From positions 68,451,575 to 68,515,574 of the forward strand of contig OY726567.1 in NCBI GenBank assembly GCA_963383645.1: DNA of 64,000 bases. Direction: 5' to 3'. The notes beneath the pieces were generated by a model that saw nothing but the letters and a program-made list of their open reading frames with translations, was not told where the DNA came from and did no database searches. Shown one piece after another: positions 1-11,347 of the stretch; positions within the stretch are counted from its first letter, which is position 1; each line of letters begins with the position of its first letter. Made by a program: the position numbers and the translations under genes. This stretch comes from Muscardinus avellanarius. Its lineage: Eukaryota > Chordata > Mammalia > Rodentia > Gliridae.

Positions 1-109
1 AGATATTAAATGTGAGACTATAATGCATCAATAAAAGCACATAAAAATTTTGAAGGACATTCTTTTTCATTACCATTAGAAACAAGATAATAGTTGTCTA
101 ACCTGAGCT

Positions 110-318
110 GGGCGTGGTGATGCACGCTTGTAATCCCAGAATTCGGGAGGCTGAGACTGGAGCATTGTGATTCTCAGATAGCCTCAGCTACTTAATGAGG
201 CCCTCTGCAAATCAGTGAGACCCGGTTTCAAAATAAAGAATAAAAAATAGGGTTAGGGGTGTAGCTCGGAGGTTGAATGCCCCTGGGTTCCATCCCCAGA
301 CCTTCAAAAAAAAAAATT
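110..318 (+). mobile_element. B1-dID SINE
   Basis: B1-like left half (gctgggcgtggtgatgcacgc) is followed by the ID-like right half (ggggtgtagctcggaggttgaatgcccctggg) and an A-rich tail. Flanks ttgtctaacc and ttgtcaaaccc look like a diverged target duplication. Confidence 0.85.
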
Positions 319-596
319 GTCAAACCCAAAATGATATAATAATGTTATCATGCAGCCTGTATGATAGAAATTTTAAAATAAGATATTTCTAAGTACTAAG
401 TTATCATTTTCAAATCTATCAATCAAACACAATTTCTCTGTTAGATTTGATAAGGTAAATAAACATACAAATAAATAAAAATTTAATATCCTTTCTAGGT
501 AGGAATACTAGGCATTCAAACATTGCACTGTAATTTCAACATTACAATTTACAATTTTTAACTTTCCAAGGACACATATAAAAGCATATATATAAT

Positions 597-678
597 GGGT
601 CTGGGAGTGTAGCCCGGAGGTAGAAGGGCTTCCAGGAACCCCAGTACCACCAAAAAATAAATAAATAAATAAATAAAA
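597..678 (+). mobile_element. Solo right half (dID) of the B1-dID SINE
   Basis: Only the ID-derived half (ggtctgggagtgtagcccgg...ccccagtaccacc) and its AAAT tail are present. It is probably a 5'-truncated insertion. Confidence 0.7.
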
Positions 679-1440
679 TGTACACACTTTACATGTATGC
701 CTCCACCATCTTGTACTCCACTAAGATGTATGACTATAATTCACAAATAAAAAATTAAAAAATAAATAAAACAGCAAAAAATAAAATTTACACACTTTAA
801 AACTCAAAACATGAAAGAAATTAGAGAACATATTTGAAAATAATATATCTCATGAGAAGTTAAAATTCAAACACATTTACAACTCTTAAAACTGAAAAAA
901 TATAATACCCAAATTAAAACATTGATACAAGACCTGAACATATTTCCTCCAGAAACAGACAAGTGACCAATGAATATAAGAACTGATGTTCAACATTACA
1001 AATAATGTGGAAAATCAAAGTCAAAATAACAAGATATTATATTGCCTTAGTAGAATAAACACCATCCACTTAAACAAAGCAGAAAATAACAGGTAAAATT
1101 ATGAAAACTGTGAAATATCTAGCCTTACAGACAGTTTTTTTAATGAAAAGCACAAATAAGTCATATTTTCTGATAAAAGTATATTGGAAGTACATATCTT
1201 TAATTTAAAGAATGGCAAGCCTGTCATGAGAAAGAATAAGGGGTGACCTAGGAAAGGAGAAAAAATATCTAGACTAAATAAAATAAGATAAAATAAATGT
1301 TCTAACACAGACAGCAGAATCTTATGAGTCTTCAATTACATTAAGGAAAGAATGAACATAACTGCAGACCACAAGTTGGACAACAATTCTAACATAATTG
1401 AAGTGAGACAGATCTCAAAAGAGACTAATTAAAAAATTTT

Positions 1441-2207
1441 CAATAAGAGTTTTCTTTTTTTATTTTTATTTATTTATTTTTAATTGGTGTATTGTAATCA
1501 TATATCACATTGGAGTACAAGACTTGAGAGGATATACAAACACACATCATCCAATTAGCCCTCATCCAGCCCCCATCCCATTCCCTCCCCCTCCCTCGAT
1601 CCCATGCTTGTTTGATGATTAACTTTGATACATTTGTTTATGTACCTCCTGCATTTTAAAGAGGCTCCATCCTCCCCTATTCCACACCCTCTGATTGGTC
1701 ACCTTAGTTGTTTCACTATATATAGGGCCCTTTCTATAGCTCGACCTCTTCCTGTTGCCCCTTTCCTTCTAGTTTTTGCTGCTTAGGGGAAGCATCTGAT
1801 TTTTATTTTCTGTGATATTTCTCTGTGCATGCCGCGTTGCAAATACCGATCCCACTCTTGACGGCCCCAGTAGTGGCCTGGCTACCCGGTGGACTGATCC
1901 AGACCTCGCTGGCTCAAGCAGCGGCCTTGCCTCATGGAAGGCCCTGGTTCTGGCCTCGCTGGCCCCGACACCAGCCTAACCCCTCAGCTGGCTCCGATCC
2001 CGGCCTCGAAGGCCCCAGTAGCGGCCTTGCCTCACGGCCGGCTCCGATGCCGACCACTGGCCCCGGCACCGGCCTAACCCCTTGGCAGGCTCCGATCCCA
2101 GCCTCGGAGGCCCCAGCACTGGCCTTGCCTCACGGCAGGCTCCAATGCCGGCCACTGGCCCCGGCACTGGCCTAACCCCTCGGCAGGCTCTCAATAAGGG
2201 TTTTCTT
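1441..2207 (-). mobile_element. Composite retroposon: L1 3' end joined to a GC-rich tandem repeat
   Basis: The interval is bounded by 16-bp near-identical direct repeats, caataagagttttctt (1441-1456) and caataagggttttctt (2192-2207), consistent with an L1-type target duplication. Read on the minus strand, the insert starts with about three 98-bp GC-rich units (well matched copies at 1991-2088 and 2089-2186, a diverged one at about 1893-1990). It continues through a short linker with a TATA-like tatatatag near 1720 into the same L1 3'-terminal sequence seen elsewhere in the window, and ends in an A-rich tail (1457-1490). No ORF2 body lies between. It could be an internally deleted L1 with 5'-UTR-like monomers, or an SVA-like non-autonomous composite. 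The proline/alanine-rich ORF across the repeat is a by-product of the GC units. Confidence 0.6.
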
Positions 2208-4345
2208 TGTTAAGCAAAATCAATAACTGAGCCCTGAGTTCAAGAGAGTTCCAGAGGCATCGTTTGAAAGCAGAGTGGATTCACTGAGAGGGAAAAAGCA
2301 CTTTCCGAGACAGCAGCTCCAGGACTGCCCTGCTGCTGTGATCCCTGTACAGTGCTCATTCAAAGGAATCCAGAGAACGTCACCTCCTAGCCTGGTGCAG
2401 CCCCCACTGTTTATTTCATGTCAGGAAAACCTGTGATATTTCAATGCCAGACAGGATTGGGAAAAGACTATACCTTTGAGTAAGAATATGTCCTATAATT
2501 TTCTAATCTTTTTTTCTAGACTCCTGTGCACGTGCCTTAAAACTCTCCTTAATTAAGAGGATAGCAGAAAGATTAATAGTAAATGACCAGTTATCTCCAC
2601 TTGGATTTCAGTCAAAAATTAATTTCAGGGTTCTCTGTAATTGTGAGATGCTAAGAATAGCATTGCCTACTTCTTCCTTTCATGTTTCAAAAGGAAAGAG
2701 GATGTAAATTGTGCTAAAAGTTTTTCTTAACAGAGTAACTGTAGAAAATATCATTAAAACTCGCACAAAGTTAAACTATTTTAAGAGATAGATAAACACC
2801 AACATTTATCCAAATAATTTTGAGAAAAATGATTTGAATCAAAATAATGTAGATGACAATAAAGAAGGAAGAAAGGAAAGTATCAGTCAGTCTTTAGAAG
2901 GAAAGATAGGAAAACTCTAGTAGAAGAAATGACATGGGCATGGGGTGGGTTGAAGACAAAAAGACACAGTTCACTCTGCACCTGACAGCAAAGAGCCCCC
3001 AAATCCTGTGAAAGTTTGCTCAGATGCTTTCAAATTCAGAAATGGAGTCACATTCTCCATCTTATCTGTGTCTCAATTCTGATTATATGTGCTTTGGTGT
3101 GAAAGAAAAAGTTGCTCACCTGTGTTTCAATGATGCGTCACCGTGAGAGTTTGAGTCTGTCCTGTAATTGGGATGAGTTGTTGATCCATGACTTATAGGT
3201 TTCTTATTCCCTGGTCTTTCTCAAGTCAACTCGTGATTCATGACAGCATCTACACGGGGGATTGAGTGTAACTTTTAATTACCTTTGCCCCAATTGCCTC
3301 TCAGTAAACATAATTAAAAATTATATGAGCAAATCCAAAGCAGAATTTAGGAAGATTTGGGGAGTGAACTTTTCTTGATTCCTTGGGGTTCACAGGAAAT
3401 CACAGAATGTACAGAGGTTCAATGCTATGAAACAGGAAGCCAGTTCCATGGCTTGGTAGGGGTTTGCGCCCAACCAGGAGCCTTTTCCAATATGTAATAA
3501 CATAGGGATTTCCACAAGCCTGAAGAGCTCACACATGTCATGAGTATCTTTGGTCTCTCTTCCTTCAAGCAATATTTTCCAAAGAGCTCATTTTTGGTTT
3601 GTGTCTAGCTGAAGTTCATTAACTTTCTAGCACTACGAATATCCACATCATGCATATAAAACAAATACGTGGTCTCCTATTTGAATATGTTCTAAAGAAA
3701 GCCAGTAACCCAATCTTCTTGGCTAAGGTCAGGCCTTTCAATACTGGTGCACTGGGCAGTAAGTTGTCAACACGTGAATGGGGGTAAATAGTGTGGGGGA
3801 GACACATTCAAATTATAACATGGAGAAATAAACAGGACGAGTTTATTTTGCTGAGACTTCATAACAGGAAGGAGACCATCACTGCAGTTGCTAATTTGTG
3901 ATCTGTAAATCAAGGCCACAAGCAACTTCTTGGGTTCTACTGTTGCTCTGGAGATGGAGCGGAGAGAATGTGGTCTATGGCAACCATCAAAAGTCACTGT
4001 TAGACTCTCCGGCCTGGCCCCACACCCCTGTACAAGAAAGACACTCATTTTAGGGAGAACTCTAATGTCTCTCAGGAGTCAAGGAGAAAGCCTAGGCCTC
4101 TAGTAAGGATAATGCTTTATGACACTGGTGATTTTCTATGTGTTTTTTTTAACAGAGAAAGGAGGAGGAAGATATAATATGGAGAATTTGAGAGGAGGAC
4201 AGAAAAAAAGTCCTTCAGTTGTATGTGTGGAAGAAACATTTTAAATTATTCCTAAGGTTCAGTGGAATGCTCTTCAACTTTTATCACTAAGTTGAAATAC
4301 CTACAAGGCAAAAGTGTCAAGAACACTTACCAGTTAAAAAAGGAA
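2208..4345. other. Intergenic stretch, nothing recognised
   Basis: Mixed-composition sequence without a convincing ORF, SINE or exon. Short ORFs on the minus strand at 3390-4048 have no recognisable domain. Confidence 0.5.
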
Positions 4346-4620
4346 ATGAGCATTCAGGTGTGTGGCACAGGCCTGTAATCCCAGTACTTGGGAGGCTGAG
4401 AAAGGAGGAGACCAGGATCAAGGACAGCTTCAGCAAGTAGAATGATTATCCTCACCGAAGAGACTCTGTTTAAAAACAAAAATAAGTCCAGGCATGACAG
4501 GGCAAACATTCTCACCTAGTACTTGGGAGACTAAGTCTGGAGAATTACAGGTTCACGGCCAACACGGTGTTTTAGGGAGATCCTCTGAAATTAGTGAGAC
4601 CTTGTTTTAAAAATAATAGG
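4346..4620 (+). mobile_element. Two old, diverged B1-like SINE fragments in tandem
   Basis: gtaatcccagtacttgggaggctgag at 4376 and a second copy with tagtacttgggagactaag at about 4518. Both end in A-rich tails. They are more diverged than the other SINEs. The FAM81A pseudogene begins directly after the second tail. Confidence 0.6.
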
Positions 4621-6112
<1,492 letters not shown>

Positions 6113-7700
6113 AGGATTGTTCTGTCCATGGCATGCGTGTGCCAAAGAAATGTGTTTCCATGGGTCTAAATGTTTACCTTGAGTCTTGAAAACTCTTTGA
6201 AAGTATTTTTAAAATATAGGTTTCCCCCCACTTTATTTCATTCTCTAAAGACAGTGGAACCCCCAACCCTGCCAAGATTTTTAAAGGCTCTTATCTTCTT
6301 CATTTTATGAATGGAAGTACTTGATTTTTCCCAATGCTTGATGCTTAAGCCAAGACTATTTGCTATTTCAAAAAAGATCATGGTGATTATTTTAAATTAA
6401 GAAACCATTGTCACAGGAACGTGTTGCTCCTTGTCCTAAAGCATGAGAATGTCCCCATAGGTTAGAATCCAGCCTTCAAGCCCAGATTTAGATTTTATTA
6501 CTGTTGCCTGTCAGTTTCTTACATTGATCATCTTCCTGTAAACCTTTTATCTTTTGTAGGGAGAAGAGATTTCGCACTTGGAAAAACCCCTAACATTTCT
6601 GTAATAAAAATAGTTTAAAAACGGATAACTGCCATATTGATTGCAAATTAAATGGAAACGACGATTATTTAGATACTGCAAGGCATAATATTTACATCCA
6701 CCTAGATACACCAGGTTTTAATATTTAAAACTATTTTTGAATTATTCTTATCCTGTATAGTGATAGCCATATATTTAATAATGGAATGGTGGTTAATAGT
6801 CTGTTTATTGCACAAGTAATTGTTCACTAATCATAATAGAATGTGAGAATTTTTCAGACTTTATGATCTCTCTAGATGTTTCCAAAATGGGCACAGAGTG
6901 CTAGGGTTTATACATACTTATGTAACTCTATTCTTGTGCCTTGGTTTTATTATGTCAATGCACTATACCCTATAAAAGTTTTGCCAACAAAATAGAAGGC
7001 ATGATAATACATCAGAATTATGATGTACAAATGGGATCCTATGAATTTTTTAAATGTTCTAAAAATTTGCTGGGCGTGGTGGCGCACGCTTGTAATCCCC
7101 GCGCTTGGGAGGCAGAGACAGGAGGATCGCGCAGGTTCGAAGCCAGCCGCGTGCGCTGGCTTAGGAGACCCTGTTTCCAAATATAAAATGTAAAAAGAGG
7201 TCTGGGAGTGTAGCCCGGAGGTAGAAGGGCTTCCAGGAACCCCAGTACCACCAAAAAAAAAAAAAATGTTCTAAAAATTTTACCACTGTAAGACACGCAT
7301 AAATCAGTATCAGCAATGGAATACAAATTCATACTTTTGTATGGCCAGAGAATCCAATTGATATTGCATTTATAATACTGTCAAGAAACTTTCATCTTAA
7401 GCAACTTTGTAGATGATGGGTGTTTTATTTTCAATCGCCATATTTGATTAATCATTGAACACTTGAACAAGTTGTTTGTTCACTTGTGTGTGTCAAAACT
7501 GATAGTTGAGACCCACTGTTGTAAACCGTGAGTGTGCCCTGGGGAAAGGATGGGAATAAGTTGTTGTTGTTTCTGTTTGCCAAGGACTCAGGAAAATAAA
7601 AGCACTTTCTATTTTTAGGATAAATCACAAATGAAATTTCAAAGTGGCTATTACTGTTTACCCATTTAAATATGCTGCTCAAGTACATAATATTTTACTC
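6113..7700 (+). pseudogene. Probable retroposed 3' UTR of the FAM81A pseudogene
   Basis: AT-rich non-coding sequence runs on from the end of the FAM81A coding match with several AATAAA/ATTAAA signals (for example near 6602 and 7595) and no new gene. It reads like a long 3' UTR carried along with the cDNA. The exact end is uncertain, because no clean poly-A plus target duplication could be placed. Confidence 0.4.
7069..7267 (+). mobile_element. B1-dID SINE (cgcgcttggg subfamily)
   Basis: Full dimer with poly-A. The flanks aaatgttctaaaaattt before and aaatgttctaaaaatttta after form an intact 17-bp target duplication, so the insertion is young. Confidence 0.92.
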
Positions 7701-7914
7701 TCAATGGCTTGACAATTTTTTTTTTTAATTTGGACATGCAAGGTCATATAAGGAAAATGTCATCAAATGTGTATTTCCTTCTTTTTTATTTTTCTGTTCC
7801 CAAGTGTTTTCATCTCTATATAGGAAAATGATTTCCACTTTTAAAAAAAATAAGATTTTCCTCTCGTAATGAGAAAGTAACTTTCTTTCTGTAACAGAGT
7901 AGCCATGTTTCATA

Positions 7915-8395
7915 GAGTTCGCCAGGATTAAGCACAAGCCACAGACAGAGAGCTGCGCCCGCCGCAGCCGCGCTCCCTGGCTCTGAGGAGGTGAGGCGGG
8001 CGGCAGGGCCCAGGTGTGGGGCCGTGGGACCTGGCTGAGGGTGGCAGTGGGTGACGCCAGCTGTGGGCTGGATTTCTCAGGTGCTCGCACGCGCCAGCCC
8101 GTGTGATGGGCCGCAGCGGGCACTGTGCACCCTGGCTGCTTGTTAAACTCACGGGGCGGGGGGGGGGGGGTACAAACAAATCTATCAATGCTGCAGGCCC
8201 CCCAGAACAAGCAAGCCGGAGCCCCCAGGAGGAACGGGCAGCACCCGTGTGCCCAGAAGGCCCCAGGGCACCTGTGCAAGCCGCCAGCAACAGCCGCGCT
8301 CTTCGCACCAAAGTTGAAATGGAATTTGCTTTCTGTGTTCTTTCCTTTACCAGATATTTGCAATAAAAAGGATAAAGTTTCCAAAAAAATAAAAA
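7915..8395 (+). pseudogene. GC-rich retroposed mRNA-like fragment
   Basis: An isolated GC-rich island (7930-8330) sits in AT-rich DNA and ends in caataaaaaggataaagtttcc followed by an A-rich tract. That is the structure of a polyadenylated cDNA copied into the genome. The long minus-strand ORF (7725-8489) and short plus-strand ORFs across it show no recognised domain. The parent gene is not recognised. Confidence 0.4.
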
Positions 8396-8462
8396 TAAAA
8401 AATAAATAATAAAATATTGATGGAGTTGAAGCCCAGAGGTAGAATGCTTCTGGATTAAATTT

Positions 8463-8493
8463 CAAGTACACCCCCCCCCACACACACACACAC
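8463..8493 (+). repeat. (C)n/(CA)n microsatellite
   Basis: Run of ccccccccc followed by cacacacacacaca. Confidence 0.8.
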
Positions 8494-8639
8494 GGTGCCT
8501 GGAGGTGGAGTGAAGAACGTGTAGGTAATGGGACTCATTTTAGAGAGACCAAAATATGCTCACATGCACTCATGCAGAAAAAGAGAAAAAGAATGAGAGA
8601 AAAAGACATTGAGAGAAAATGGGCACACATCAGGAGGAT

Positions 8640-9230
8640 TAGCCATTTACATAATCTCCAAGTCAGTGTCCCCAGAGACCCACCTCCAGCCAAACCCTAG
8701 AGGTCTGTGTCTCCCTCCACCGGTAGAAATCCACTACCATGGATTTATCCACTGGTGGGATTACAACCCTCACAACTCAATTACATCAGCTCCAAACATT
8801 AATGAATGAGCTCTTCAGGGGACGTTTTATATGCAAACATAAAATCCTAGGAAAGAATATAGCTAGCCAGAGTTGAGCATATGTGAGACACTGCAGGGCT
8901 GTATTCAAGTAGCATATGTTTCCCACATTGCTGATCACAGCACCACTAGAGTAAGGCCTCTCCCAGATTAGATGATTGGATTAGCTTAGCTAATTGGAGT
9001 CAAACATCCCAGAAATTCCACTGTGAGGACTTTGAGTTTTTGAGAGACTCATAAAGGTTTTCCTCCCATTTTATGGCACAGCTGAAAGAGTTTGAACTCT
9101 CAGGATCCTGCCAGAATATGGTGGAAACTGCAAGAATGCCACACAAGAATAAAATCTAGGAGCACAGATGGGTTAGAGTGTGTGGCCACCTTAAAATGAG
9201 ATCCCTTGGGAGGATGATACGGGAGGATTC
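8640..9230 (-). repeat. Outer, diverged part of the USP17L inverted repeat (left)
   Basis: Read on the minus strand this matches 21680-22230 and 16450-16790 (shared landmarks: the YAGNAATGTGGGAAACATATGCTAC segment, the ataatcyccaa...gggacccacct block). Identity is clearly lower than in the core arms, so it is an older layer of the same duplication. Confidence 0.75.
8860..8965 (-). pseudogene. Decayed USP17-like 5' coding fragment
   Basis: On the minus strand, gagaggccttactctagtgg...gctgatcagcaatgtggg and aaacatatgctacttgaa resemble the intact gene's exon-2 segment around the catalytic-cysteine box (aggccgtatgctggtggcgc...aacatgggaaactcctgctacttgaatgcagcc). Only some 100 bases remain and the frame is lost. 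Confidence 0.65.
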
Positions 9231-9360
9231 CAGGTTTACGATCAGTCTCAGGTACCTAGAGACCCTTAGTGAGACCCTGTTTCAAATTAAAGAATAATAA
9301 TTAGGGTTGGGGGTGTAGCTCAGAGGAAGAAAGCCCTGAGATTCAATCATGAAGCTGATG
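9195..9360 (+). mobile_element. Old B1-dID SINE, 5'-truncated
   Basis: gggaggatgatacgggaggatt...gtgagaccctgtttcaaattaaagaataataattagggttgggggtgtagctcag is a diverged SINE body. Confidence 0.7.
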
Positions 9361-9369
9361 GTATCCACA

Positions 9370-9560
9370 TTTATACTTTACATCTTTTAAACATTTTAGT
9401 CGCACATCTTAATGGGGTACAAGACGGTGATAGAGAAATACATGCACACATCACACATTTAGCCTTTCCCCAATTCCCAACCCATTCCTTCCCCCATACC
9501 TCCTTCACATATTTGGCTTAGTAATTGATTTTGATATGTTTTAGAATATACTTCATGCAC
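9370..9560 (-). mobile_element. L1 3'-end fragment
   Basis: Contains the window's recurrent antisense L1 3'-UTR motif (tcttaatggggtacaagacggtgatagagaaatacatgcacacatcac...tttggcttagtaattgattttga). Confidence 0.7.
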
Positions 9561-9582
9561 CAAGAAAATAATAAGTAAATAA

Positions 9583-9790
9583 GATGGATGTGGTAGTGAA
9601 AGCTTGATATCCCAATACGTGGTAGGCTGAGACAGAAAGATTGTAGGTTCGCAACCAGTCTCAGCTACTTAGGCCCTCTGAAACTTAATAGAGACCTTGT
9701 TACAAAATAAACACTAAAAAATAGCGCTGGGTTTGGATCTCGGAAGTAGAATGCCCTTGAGTTCCATCTAGAGGACCAACAACAAAGAAA
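9583..9790 (+). mobile_element. Old B1-dID SINE
   Basis: atggatgtggtagtgaaagcttgatatcccaatac... through tttggatctcggaagtagaatgccc to an A-rich tail. Diverged. Confidence 0.7.
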
Positions 9791-10139
9791 AAAAGGAAAA
9801 AGAGAATAAAGTTTCTATTCAATCTAAAAAAAAAATAGTTTAGCCATTGAAGTCATGCTACAGAGGGCATACATAGGATTTCAATTCTCTATTCATTGAA
9901 TAAATGTCTAGATAGTCTTCTTCCATTCCATATTTTCATGATGGTATTGAATTAAAAACTTGTACCTGTAGAATGGCTTTGGGTACAAATCCCAATACCA
10001 TAAAAAAAATTGAGACCTCCCAAAGAATGAAAGAAAAAAGAAACTATGGGAAACTTGTTTTCTTTGTGAATATGTTTATTAGGAATATCCTATTTACACA
10101 ATTTCAAAGACTAATATCTACATGGTAATACATTTTGCA

Positions 10140-10320
10140 TCTATTAAACATGTAAGTCACATAACTTAATGGGATATAATATGGTAGAGGCATACCTGCA
10201 CACATCACTCATTTCACCTTTCCCCAAATCCCATCCCATTTCCTCCTCACTTCCACCTTTACATGATGGCTTAGAAATTGATTTTGATATGTTTGAGAAT
10301 ATAATTCATACACCACAAAT
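10140..10320 (-). mobile_element. L1 3'-end fragment
   Basis: aacttaatgggatataatatggtagaggcatacctgcacacatcactcatttcacc is the antisense L1 3' UTR. A mirror copy sits at about 20960-21135. Confidence 0.7.
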
Positions 10321-10331
10321 AAATAAATAAA

Positions 10332-10530
10332 CCAGGCATGGTGGTGCATGCCTGTAATCCCAGTATTTGGGAGGCTGAGACTTGAGGATTGTAGTTCTGA
10401 GGCGAGCCTCAGCTACTTAGGCCTGCTGAAGCATAGTGAGGCCCCATTCAAAATAAAGACTAAAAAAAGGGCTGGAGTCAGAGCTTGGAGGTAGAGTACC
10501 CTGAGTTCAATTCCCACTATAATAAACTTA
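10332..10530 (+). mobile_element. B1-dID SINE shared by both palindrome sides
   Basis: ccaggcatggtggtgcatgcctgtaatcccagtatttggg... The diverged mirror copy is at 20750-20955 on the minus strand, so the insertion predates the inversion-duplication. Confidence 0.8.
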
Positions 10531-11347
10531 AAAAAATAAAAAAATAAATAGTTTCTTCTAAATCTAAAAAAATATTTGGCCATTGAAGTCATGCTACAGA
10601 GGGCATACATAGGATTTCAAATCTCTATCCATTGAATAAACGTCTAGTCTTAACCCACTCCATATTTCCATGATGGTATGGATTTCAATAATTGTACCTT
10701 TAGAAACACCCTCCTTCTCCTTGACAGAAATATCGGATGAGCCGTGGACTGTGAGCTGCATAATCATGGCCTATTCTGAACTCTGTTTCCCTTTGGACTA
10801 AGTCTGTTTTACCATAGCTCAGAAGGTCATGGCCTTTCCCCTATTTTGTTCTAGCTCCCCAGACCTGCATTCTTAGCAAAGAGATGTAGGGAAATTTCAA
10901 AACATCATTTTGACCTAGGAAATGGTAAGTAGGAATGGTCTGCGCTGGTGGCTCCTGAGACAGAGACCCAGGAAAGAGCTCTGTGCTCTCACTGAACCAA
11001 AAATCCCTCAGAGTCAGAGTTCCAGTGTTGTGAAACCTTATCCCCTGAAAGCATGAGAAGAGGGAAAACACTAACACAGAAATAGGTGAAGGCAGAGCCT
11101 TGGGTATCCAGGGAGCCGTTGAAGAAAGGCTCCCAGGCCCTGCACGTACGTGCGATCCGACCTCAGCTGATAACGGTGTGTCCCCAGGTCTCTTCGAGGC
11201 AGCTTCCCATGATCTCCGCTAAGTTGCTGTCCCTCCTCTCATGCTGTCTCAGAACCGCCTTTTTACCTCCGTGTCAGGGTTGGTGTTTGTGGGTGTGTGT
11301 GAGGACAGCACCCCCTGTGTGTTTCCATAGTTGATTAAAGCCCAGGA

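Larger units (their letters stand above)
9965..10559. repeat. Intermediate-identity extension of the palindrome (left)
   Basis: In reverse complement this aligns with about 20726-21300 (shared order: L1 3' fragment, SINE, ttctttgtgaatatgtttattag, gagacctccca). It has many substitutions and small indels, in contrast to the near-identical core next to it. Confidence 0.75.

Noticed and set aside
1825..2175. Proline/alanine-rich 116-codon ORF
   Set aside because: Produced by the 98-bp GC-rich tandem units of a retroposon.
7725..8489. 254-codon minus-strand ORF
   Set aside because: Spans a retroposed GC island, its A-rich tail and a microsatellite; no domain and low-complexity ends.
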